From positions 10,854,501 to 10,918,500 of the forward strand of contig NC_135199.1 of NCBI RefSeq assembly GCF_050948175.1: a DNA stretch of 64,000 nt, read 5' to 3'. The notes under the pieces are model-generated. The model saw only the letters and a list, made by a program, of their open reading frames with translations. It made no database searches and had not been told where the DNA came from. Each line of letters opens with the position of its first letter. The first letter of the stretch is position 1. Shown in pieces: positions 25,931 to 35,396 of the stretch. The DNA comes from Xylocopa sonorina. Lineage: Eukaryota; Arthropoda; Insecta; Hymenoptera; Apidae. The translations under genes and the position numbers were made by a program.

Positions 25931-27991
25931 GTAAGAAAAATTGACAGGAAGTAGAACGAGTCTGTCGTGCAGATGTATTTACGAAAGTTCTGGAAGAGAA
26001 AGGAAGGAAGGAAGGATGGAAGAGTAGCTACCTTCCAAGAGAAACGCGAGGTACCTGAGAAACTCGAGGGAGCGAACCTCCATCCCGGGACTTCCGGTGA
26101 CTATTCAAGATTGCAAGCCGGTACAACCAAAGAAATGAGCAAGACCAACAGAGCTGCGTATTCAGGAAAACAACCGGCTCCCGTTTCCTTTCTCGTCGAT
26201 CTATAATGCACACAGGTAGCGCATTTAGAAATTCGAGAGATCACTCGAGAAATCTCACCCCTTTTCTACGACTCGAAAATGATTCGAAATCGAAGGCTTC
26301 CTCATCGATGCAGCGCGGGGCAAGTATCAAATCGCAAGGCGTTATCGAAGGCCCAAACCGTGGACCAACGCAAGCAGCGTTCACAGCAGAGTTAATTTCG
26401 GTTTCGTTGGAAAAATGAATTTTAGGTCGCGACGGGGGACGGTCGCGAACGGTCGCAGCCGCGCGGCGGCTCGTAATTCCGCTCGCGGTCGAGCTGGTCG
26501 GGTGTGCAAGTAAATAAATAAGCAAACAAATGAATAAATAACAGGTAGGGCGGTGGGCGGCGTGGGTGGCAGGGCCCGCGGGAATTTATTCGCTGATTCC
26601 GACGGTTGAATCCCAGCGCCGGCCGCGATTTACGATCCCATTCGCGAGGAACCAGCGCCTCGGCCGTTCCGGCGGCGTTTCGCGGTCGATTCGCGCGATT
26701 GTAAATCAACCTTGTTCGCGGCCGCTAGAAAATTGTGATAACTTCGCGCGGCAGTTAACCAGTCCTTGATTTATGCCGAGGAGAGCCGCGGTTTTTCCCG
26801 CGGGGATGCTACAAGAACGAGCGTTGGGGTGGTTCCCTTTCGGGAACTTTGCGTTCGTTTCGCGTTCGAATGGTGATTGGTGGTACGGCTGAGAGGGTAA
26901 TTTATGGCACGGTTCTTCTTCTTCGTTGTAAAAAAATTAATTCCGCCTCCGCGATTCGCTCTGAACCATCGTAATGCTCGATATCCACGCGAATTCCGAT
27001 GCAAGTATGCATTTCGTCGCTGACGTGCAATTATCGAGTCCTCGCAGCGCCGCAGTGGCCTCGAGAACCGTAGCTTCGCATCGAGGAGCCACCCTCTCCA
27101 GGCGTTCTGCGACTCGCGCTCCCGATAGCCGCCGCCCTGTTTTTATCCCAACATCGCATCAACGAACCCACCAACGCGCCGTCCTCTCCTCCATGCATCT
27201 TGCAAATGTAAACGCTGCCGCGGCAGTGCATTATGCAGCGCGCATAATGCCAGCCAGCGTCGAGACAAATTGGACGCCGGCGAGGGAGAGTGCCGCGGTG
27301 CGCCGAGAGGAAGGAAATAATAAAGCAGCGGGGCCCGGATCGAGGGTGGGCCAGGTGGGGTGCGCGGACGGGGATCGCAAACAGCCGTCGTGCGTGTAAG
27401 CAATTCGAGGGATCCCTCGAAAAGTGCTATCAAATTGATACGCGCGCTCTTCGCGCGTTCCTCCTGTCCTTTTCTTTATCGCGCGATTATGTGAACGTAA
27501 AGCGGTGGCTTGTAGCGTCTGTTGTAGCGTCTGATCGATCTGTGAACTGGTGTTCTCATTGCTCAATTCTGCTCCACTGTACCGCGTTTCCCAGATGTGT
27601 TTAAATAGGGGTGGATTTTTAAGAGCGATGGAATTCGTTTCATTCGGTTACTTAATACTCGAATTTGTCAGAATTTGAATTACTCGATGAAAACGACGGT
27701 CCAACGTGTACCATAATGGAGTACCTTGGCTCTGAGTTCGTATTTAATGGCGGTGGAATCGAGCGAGTAGCGATGAATTTTTCGTGGAAATCCAGCGCCG
27801 CGGCACGAGGAGCGAATTCTGACTAAGCGGCTTTATCCGAGCTGGTTTATCGCGGAAGGAAGCCAATTAGCGTAAAATCGTACATACACGACACGTTTGT
27901 TTTTCTTTCGGTGAATACTAACGAGTGCCCGCGAGTTCTACGTTTACGCGAATGGCAACCTGCAGGTACTAATTAGCGCGGCGATCTACAG
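25931..27991. other. No supported gene; 18-base palindrome at 27404-27421
   Basis: TTCGAGGGATCCCTCGAA at 27404-27421 is a perfect palindrome. Donor-like CAG/GTAGGG (about 26543) and CAG/GTACTA (about 27963) words occur without paired acceptors. Open frames between 26974 and 27566 are CpG-rich chance frames. Confidence 0.45.
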
Positions 27992-28010
27992 CCCCCCCCC
28001 CCCCCCCCCC
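27992..28010. repeat. Poly(C), 19 bases
   Basis: An uninterrupted run of 19 C, followed by TCTATCTCTCTC. C homopolymers of this length are rare in insect DNA and can form i-motif on this strand and G-quadruplex on the other. They are also prone to sequencing-length error. Confidence 0.95.
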
Positions 28011-31000
28011 TCTATCTCTCTCACGATCGAACTATTATTTCTCCCTTTTTTTTCTCTTTTTAATTCGAAATTATCATCCTTGTATCTTTATTACACGGCG
28101 GAGCGCAAATGGGCTGGAATTAAAACCATGAAACGAATTTACATTCTGCGTGCGCGGAACCGAGTCCGGGCGCCCGCCATTAGGCTTAACCATGGAAGTT
28201 CGCTGGGGCAATTTCACCGCGACCTAACGGGGCGCTTGAGTGCGCGCGATCACCGCCTGGTCACGAAGGGTTAATGGAGAAATCGCAAAAAAAAAAAAAG
28301 AGAAGCTTGTAACACGAGAGTATTAGTCGTTATTAGAAATTTAACAACCAATTGCGAGCACAGTGCTCTCGTTGCGTGATGTTAATATCTTTGTTTCCCC
28401 TCACAGTTCTACAGGCATTAGCTGGATTTTGTAAAACGCGACTTGGTCGAAAATGAACGCGAAGCCACGAGCCAGCGATAAAAGGGAGAGCTTCGCGATG
28501 AATGAGGAATTGCCACGTATTCGACATCGAATTAGGGTAGGACGCCTGGCGCGCGAAGCGTCGAACTCGGAAAAACCGCGATCGGAACACGCGCGAGGGG
28601 GTGTTCGCGCGCGGATGGATCGCGCCGCGACACGCGAGCCCGCGGGGCGTCGAGTTTAAACGCGACGGTTTACAGGGGCCGCGTGACGGGCCGACTAATT
28701 TATTCAGAGCCGTCATAATTGCGATTTGGCGCGGGCCGCCATTGCGGATCACCGCAGACGTACTCCACCGTGGCCGAAACTGCGAAAATCCACCCCTCCT
28801 CGGTCCAGGAATGGCAATTCCGCGATTCGCGACGCGTCGTTCTCGATTTGCAATCGACACGCGCGTTCTCCGCCATTTCACCGGCCATCGCGCGAAAATT
28901 TCCGCGAAACGGAATTTTTCCAACCCCCTAACCTGACCCTCTGTCGACGATTCGTTGTTGTTGTTTTTTTTTTTTTAACAGCGTACGCGCGCACGCGTTG
29001 TAACCAACGCTGCGTGGCGGTTTGCTTTTTTCCTTGCGGCTGGCTTTGATGTTATTTTTTTCCTCCCCTCTTTTATTTTATTTTGTTTACGCCGGTTTAT
29101 ATTTGCTTTTCGTTTGCTCGGGGGAATCCAGGGTGGGGGCAAGTTTCGAGCGGTGAATTTGTTGTCCTGGAAAAAACAGTTTGGATTGGGGTATTGTACG
29201 GCGTTTATTGGGCGCGCGCACTGTGAATCGAATTTACGAACGCTGCTCTGCGTTCGACGCGTGTCTCGTGTAAGTTCGAGGGTGGATTCTGGTTGCGCGA
29301 CGAGCGGTTCTCACGCGGAACACTTGTTCCGGAGTTATACAAAAAATTAAAACCATATTTCAGATTTTCCATCGCAATTTTTATTCAATTTATGTTACAC
29401 GTAAATTGACATATAATTGTGATTTTATACAGTAGTAACAACATTTCTTCTTATTATTATCCTTAATTAATTACGACTGTACTCATTCGAAATACAATAT
29501 CCTTGGGATTCGATGAGTAATTGCTCGAAACAGTCGTCGATCTAGCTCGATCATTTTTACGAGGCGCATCAAAGATCATAATTAATGTCCTCCGTTAGCC
29601 GAACGGCTGCGACGTCCGATTGACTGCGTCCTAATTGCCTGATGCTCGCAGACCAATCGCAAACAAGCTACCAGCCGGATGCCTGATTGCTTCCGGAGTG
29701 GCTGATGCCACGCTGATGACTGACTGCTAACTCTCTAAACGTGTCTGGACATATCCAAGAATTGCAGCCGTCGGTTCGACGACTGACTAACAACCTCTCG
29801 ATGCGAACCTGACACTCCAACTGTTAATAATACCATCGTTATTAACAACAATCGCACGTTAACTCGCTTAATAAATTCAACCCCTTCGCCGCAACGACCA
29901 TCGACAGACTCGAAAGTTAGAAAAAAAAAAAAGTATGCGTAGACTTGACGCACTGAAACACCCAAAAGCACTTTAGCCACCCTTCGAAAATATAAAGAAA
30001 CGCTTTCGTCGAGCGACCACAGAAATAATACTTGCAGAGGGTGAGCATACACCACCGATAATAATTCATATCGCGTTTCTTCCATCGCGTCGACGCTCGC
30101 TTTTATCGTAGCGACAGGTGGAAGAAACGAGAGGGGTAGTTCCGCGATGTTACGAGCGTACGAAACGGAAGCTGCGAGCAAACCGCGGCTTTTTTACCCC
30201 CTTGCGAACGCGAGCCTCGAGTCTCGTGCAGTTTCGAGCGTCTGCGAGCGACGAATCGGCCACTGGGTCCCTCCGTTTTTCCGGCTAGCTCTGTGTACTT
30301 CCGGTCCTTCGTCCAGCGGGATTTGTCCCTCGACGTTTGTAATTTCTCCCGCGCTTCTTGCGCTCCCTTCTTCCCTCCTCGAGGCTCTGTTTCTTTGGTT
30401 ACTTTCCGGGCGGACGAAGGGGTTGGTTCTTCCGTTATTAGAAAGCGTTCAAATTTGCGACACGCTCAGGGGGAGTCGCAGCGAGGATTTAGTCGCGTAA
30501 TACCTGGATGAGAACGCGACAGAGGATCCTTGGGATACCTTATTGAGATCAAAAGGGTGGAAGATGAACGCAAAATTAATATTTTGTTAACCGGATGCTC
30601 GAGCCTTCTATAGCTGCAGATAGTAAGTATTAACGTATATCGCTTTAAATATTCTCAATTTTAATATTCCACATCTCTTTTATCGAGAATATCACGTAAA
30701 AATTCGATGCATCATTTACGAGTCGATGAATAATTTTCGATCGGCTCTTAGAATCGAAGAAAGTTAAAGGGGTGGTTTAAAAGACGCGCGGAAGGAATCC
30801 GCGATATTAGCGGGAGGACGAGAACCGAGCGGCAGTGTATAAAACCCCGTGAAATTTAATAAGCCCGGGTAAGAACGTTCCGACACACGCGCACCACGAC
30901 GCTCTAGGTAGGGTTAATGTTGCACGGGGAGGATCCACGGAATAGGAGGCTTTAATATCGGGCCAGCCTTATCCACCGGCAGGCGGCGGCTTATAAAGCC

Positions 31001-31995
31001 ACGGCAGGATACCCAAAATAATCTCCCGTCGCGCGGTACTTCTCCGTCTTCGTCTGCTTTTTCTAACAAACCCACCCCATCCTGACGGTTTTTATTAAAC
31101 TATTCGCAGCCTGTACACCGAACGACGCGTTCTTCGATCGCGTCGCGGTGCGAATACGTCGAAATGGAACCGATATTGTTGCGTAAAACATGCAAAAATT
31201 GAAACGCAAAGTGTTATTCGTAATTACTATAAAATAATCCAATCAACAGCTCGATTTCAAGTTACATCGTTATCCGACACTCGTCACCTGTAAAGACTAA
31301 GATCGCGATAGAAGTTAGGCGTCGTCAGATAGTTAAGAAGAAAGCGTGGAGATGTTGAGAAATAAGAGAAACGTCGTGAGACACGGAGGAGACACTCTCG
31401 CGGCACGTTCACTTATTGACCTTTCCTCGACGCGGTCCACTGACATTTCTGCACTCGTCGGGTCATCCTCCGCGCGATTATCGAACGAGGACGCTAAAAA
31501 TCGCGGCCAGACGCGGTCGTCCCGACGCGTCGACTCGGAGGAGTCGCGAGCCGCTCGCTGGAATCGGGTCGTCGTTGAAATCGCATCAATCGCCGGAAGA
31601 ACGCGACGGAAACGGGTCCAGTGAACGCGAACAAGGGTTGCCGGGGTTCCTGGTCGTAGAAATGACGGGAAGGGATCGAATAGGGAAAGAACGAAACGGA
31701 CGACGGGCTACGATGAATAATGCATCGACTCTGTCGGACTATCGATACATTATGCCGAATTCTTGACCGGAAGGGGGTTGAAAATCTGTTCTAAAGACCC
31801 TGGGGAGTCGCTCCGTGGCTTTGACTGGATTTTAAGACCGTCTTTCAATGCGATTCCTTGTCGACTGTCTTTCGTAACGGGCCACGATCTTTGGTTCTAC
31901 TCTGGTTTATTATTTAAAACTAGGTAACAATTTGAATGAGATGGTACTTGTCATATAATAAAATAAAGGTCCTCGACTTCTATATCTACGCTTAC
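28011..31995. other. No supported gene; two TATA words near 30.9 kb
   Basis: TATAAAA lies at 30838-30844. TATAAAG lies at 30992-30998, inside the hairpin GGCTTATAAAGCC. The plus-strand donor-like words GGG/GTAAGAA (about 30870) and ATA/GTAAGTATT (about 30621) lie nearby, but no initiator motif stands at the right distance, so I do not call a promoter. A minus-strand frame (29735-30181, 148 codons) has hydrophobic segments but no recognisable family. The T-rich run ending TTAACAG near 28980 is an isolated acceptor-like site. Confidence 0.4.
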
Positions 31996-32066
31996 CTCTT
32001 TAACAACGACGATCAATTAAAAATGAACGAACGTCCCACGGAAGCCACTGTTGGGTGTCCTCTTGC
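31996..32066 (-). other. Candidate noncoding exon with strong splice sites
   Basis: On the minus strand the acceptor TTTCTGGTTCTGTTGCAG is followed by a 71-base segment that ends at GAG/GTAAGCG, a strong donor. All three frames contain a stop, so as an internal exon it would be untranslated, for example a 5' UTR exon of a minus-strand gene. It could be a distal alternative 5' exon of the P4HA gene, but nothing in the sequence proves the link. Confidence 0.3.
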
Positions 32067-33579
32067 CTGCAACAGAACCAGAAACAACCCTTAAGAACAC
32101 CAGCGAACCGCGTGAAACTAATTCGCGGCTGCCATCCGAAAATGGCGGAGAGCTGCGCGCCAGAATTGGGACCAGGAAAAAGAAGAAACACTTGATACTC
32201 ATAGACTCGCAGTCTCGCGTGAAGTCTTCGATTCAGCTCGAGCCTTTCGTTCGCGTAACAGCGTTAATCTGCCCCCGTTTCACCCCTTTAATATCACCGC
32301 GCACACGCGTCTCCGTCGCGATCACGACCATCGCGATCCCGCGTTGCTTCCCGGCATTATTCCCAGGATCCATCTCTCGGGGTGATTCTCCTTCCGTTCT
32401 TTGTCCGACGCAGTCGAGCGATTCCACCGATCCTCCGCTTCCTCGCCCCTTTGCCTCTGAATAACCATTGTTTCCTGCTTATTCGTTCCTTCGACTCCGA
32501 CTCTACGCGCTCCTACCGGTCTGCTTTCTATTTTTCTTTCTCTTCTTTTTCTTTTATCGCGGTTTCGCATCCTTTTACGTTCCACCCTTCTCTCTTTCGC
32601 TCCCTGGACTCGCTCGGTTTCTTTCAGTGTGAGCGTGCACGTGGTTTCGTTGGGGTGTGCTTCGTACGAGGTTCTCTGCGAAGATGGATCTTGGTAATTA
32701 GAATTGCTGTTGGAGGTAGGATTTTGCTTTCTGCTTTTCCTTTCCCTGGCAAGTTTCGCGTGGAGGTTTTCGGGGGTTGCGTGGGAACGTGCAAGGAGAA
32801 TTCGTTAGTTTGTTTATACTGGTTTTAAAGGGGTAAATTGGGTGTTTTTTTTTTAGTTTTAAAGGAGAGAAACGTGTATTTGATGTATTTTTGTAGGTAA
32901 GGAATTTTTTTCAGTAAATTGCGATTGAAGCATTAATTATTACCCGGGTGAACGTTCGAGAGGTATAAATAAACGATCGCGAGCGTATTTATCGTGTCCC
33001 ACATAACAAGCCGGCGCAATTTGGCGCGGTTCGACGCCCCGTGTTTGCATCTCGTTATTTTTTTCCCATCGCCAACCCCCGCGCGTTGCGCTCGCCACCC
33101 CCGTTCGTACATTTGCTCAATTAGTCATGTTGCGTCGCGTGTACGGCCCCGCTGTTTGCCGAATTCACCGCGATTTATCTCGTTCATCGTGCGCATTATC
33201 CTTTCAACGGTTTCTCATTTATCGGGGCTGCGCTTTTGCGGTCTGAAAAAGGAATCGAAACCTGTTACTCTTATCTAAACGTATCTCCACCTACTCGTGT
33301 TAGACGAAAGAGAAATTGTGCGACGTTGAGAGTAGCGCATCGACCGACACAAAATCGATTGGAAGACGAAGAAAGTTTACAAATAGCGAAAGAAGTGTGC
33401 AAAGAAAATAGTGACGCAAAGTTTGTATCCATTTTTGTTTCAGGTTCCTGGGTACGAACGATTGAAGGTCTACTCGAATCGAGAAGTCTTCGCTTTTCGT
33501 TTCGACGATTCCAGTTCTTAATACGTGGATATGCTGAAGTGATCCAACGCACAGTGGTCTCTTCATCATCTTTTCATCG
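32067..33579. other. No gene seen; pyrimidine-rich and unassigned frames
   Basis: About 32380-32640 is pyrimidine-rich on the plus strand. The plus frame 33236-33586 (116 codons) ends just at the edge of the fold-back element and has no recognisable domain. An acceptor-like TTTTTGTTTCAG ends near 33443. Confidence 0.45.
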
Positions 33580-34015
33580 AGAATAAAGAAGAATAGAGAA
33601 AAATAATTTACTCTTTACAAATTTATATAAGTTTTAGTTGTATAAGATGTATTGTATATGGGTTTATATCAATAGTTTATAAAAATTAGCTAATAAGTCT
33701 TAGATTCTAAGTTTTAACTCTATAAGATGTATTGTACATGGATTTATAATGGTATAAATTAAAAATTAGCTTGTAAGAACAATTCTGTAGTATGAAAATT
33801 GTTAAAATATGACAATAAACGATTTAATTGTAGTTAATTCATTGTTTAATCAATTGAAGACCTGTCCAGCACTCCTAGAATGACCAATTCCAATCCTTGA
33901 ACGAGAAAGTACTCGTAAAAAATAGCCCTGAACCCAATTAAATTAGTTCTAAGTGTAAATCTTAGAGCCTTGATTCCTAGAATTTTGGCTATAACCGGAA
34001 GTGACGTCATTTTCC
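33580..34015 (+). repeat. Left inverted-repeat arm
   Basis: AT-rich outer arm of the fold-back element. It contains an internal direct repetition of ATAAGATGTATTGTA near 33642 and 33722. By eye, identity to the right arm is high, with small indels, so the copy is neither freshly inserted nor ancient. Confidence 0.8.
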
Positions 34016-34974
34016 AGGAAACGGCACGTTACGAATACCTCCTCGCCTATTATGTTCTCCTGATACATGTTCGAAAATCGAGGTACCGATTGAAAAATCC
34101 TGAAAATTGCCACTTCTTGAAAAATGACGTCACTTCCAGGAATCGCCAAAATTCCAGGAATTCTCGATGACGTCATTTCCAAGAAGTGGCACTATTCGGA
34201 TACCTCCTATGACGTCATGTTCTCCTGATACAAAGGCAGATTTTCAAGATTTTAGTCGAAAAATTAGCAAAGTATCAGGAGAACATGACGTCACAGGAGG
34301 TATTCTTGCCACTTCCAGGGAAATGACGTCACTTCCAGGAATCGCCAAAATTCCAGGAATTCTCGATGACGTCATTTCCAAGAAGTGGCACTATTCGGAT
34401 ACCTCCTATGACGTCATGTTCTCCTGATACATTGCCGATTTTTCAAACAAAATCTTGAAAATCCGACTTTGTATCAGGAGAACATGACGTCATAGGAGGT
34501 ATCCGAATAATGCCACTTCTTGGAAATGACGTCATCGAGAATTCCTGGAATTTCGGCTATTCTAAGAAGTGACGTCATTTTCCTAGAAGTGGCGCGTACA
34601 CCTCCTCGCCACTTATGTTCTCCTGATACAAAGTCGATTTTTGGAAATTTTGGTCGAAAAATCGGCAATGTATCAGGAGAACATGACGTCATAGGAGGTA
34701 TCCGAATAGTGCCACTTCTTGGAAATGACGTCATCGGGAATTCCAGGAATTTTGGTGATTCCTGGAAATGACGTCATTTTCCTAGAAGTGGCAGGAATAC
34801 CTCCTATGACGTCATGTTCTCCTGATACAAAGTCGGATTTTCAAGATTTTGATCGAAAAATCGGCAATGTATCAGGAGAACATGACGTCATAGGAGGTAT
34901 CCCAAAGTGCCACTTCTTGGAAATGACGTCATTGAGAATTCCTGGAATTTCGGCGATTCCTGGAAGTGACGTCA
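34002..34974. promoter_or_regulatory. Array of 18 TGACGTCA palindromes
   Basis: Exact TGACGTCA starts at 34002, 34125, 34168, 34210, 34286, 34324, 34367, 34409, 34485, 34527, 34570, 34684, 34726, 34769, 34807, 34883, 34924 and 34967. About one copy is expected by chance in the whole 64 kb, and I saw one outside the array (5943). Spacings fall mainly into 38, 41-43 and 76 bases. Interleaved STAT-type dyads start at 34012, 34134, 34152, 34333, 34351, 34542, 34741, 34759, 34939, 34957 and 34977. TGACGTCA is the consensus CREB/ATF site and TTCNNNGAA the STAT92E site. Whether the factors bind here is not known. Confidence 0.7.
34350..34551. repeat. Central hairpin of the fold-back element
   Basis: Arms 34350-34430 and 34471-34551 are complementary over about 81 bases with a single mismatch noticed, around a loop of about 40 bases (34431-34470). 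Each arm carries two TGACGTCA palindromes and one STAT-type dyad. It is the symmetry centre of the whole element. Confidence 0.8.
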
Positions 34975-35396
34975 TTTTCCAGGAATTACCAGTGTACTTG
35001 GCATCGAAACGAGAATATTCAAACTTGTGACTAATTTAATTTGGGTTCTGGGTTATTTTTTACGAGTTTCAACCCGTTTAAGGATTGGAATCGGACATTC
35101 TAGGAGTGCTGGATGGTTTTCAAATAATTAAACAATTATATAATAATAACAGAACCGTTTATTATAACTTTTTAACAATGTACAAACAATTTATAACAAT
35201 ACAATTGATCTTATGAGCTAATTTTTAGTTTATACCTTCGTAAATCCATGTTATACAATTAAAACTTACACTCTAAGACTTATTAGTTAATTTTTATAAA
35301 CTACTTGTATAAACCCATGTACAATACATCTTATACAACTAAAATTTATGTAAATTTTTAAAGTGTAAGTTATTCTTCTTTATTCTTCTTTATTCT
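34968..35396 (-). repeat. Right inverted-repeat arm
   Basis: Inverted counterpart of the left arm. The outer end carries three TTATTCTTC-type repeats, one more than the left end. The same blocks appear in reverse order. Confidence 0.8.

Larger units (their letters stand above)
33580..35396. mobile_element. Fold-back (inverted-repeat) element with CRE/STAT array
   Basis: Left arm (about 33580-34015) and right arm (about 34968-35396) are inverted copies. Both start AGAATAAAGAAGAATA from the outside and share GTTGTATAAGATGTATTGTA, AATAAGTCTTAGA, CCAGCACTCCTAGAATG and AACCCAA blocks in the same order. The core consists of further inverted and direct copies of one module. It contains 18 exact TGACGTCA and 11 TTCCAGGAA/TTCCTGGAA. 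No transposase or other protein is encoded; the open frames inside are repeats read in both directions. No clear target-site duplication is visible (left flank ends CATCG, right flank begins TGACG). I infer a non-autonomous fold-back or long-TIR DNA element, with the superfamily unknown. Confidence 0.8.

Noticed and set aside
28333..28923. 196-codon minus-strand frame
   Set aside because: Arg-rich text typical of CpG-rich noncoding DNA, with four overlapping frames open on the plus strand.
29695..29790. Possible box C/D snoRNA (TGATGA then CTGA words)
   Set aside because: CTGATG/CTGACTG words repeat many times locally, there is no terminal stem and no identifiable guide.
29735..30181. 148-codon minus-strand frame with hydrophobic segments
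   Set aside because: Includes an A-run translated as poly-Phe; no family, and no promoter or splice evidence.
30781..31030. TATA-box promoter at 30838 or 30992
   Set aside because: No initiator or downstream element at the proper distance and no gene starting after it; TATA words are frequent by chance.
34167..35030. Several open frames on both strands inside the fold-back core
   Set aside because: They read the same palindromic repeat module in different directions and start and stop at random within it; there is no protein signature.
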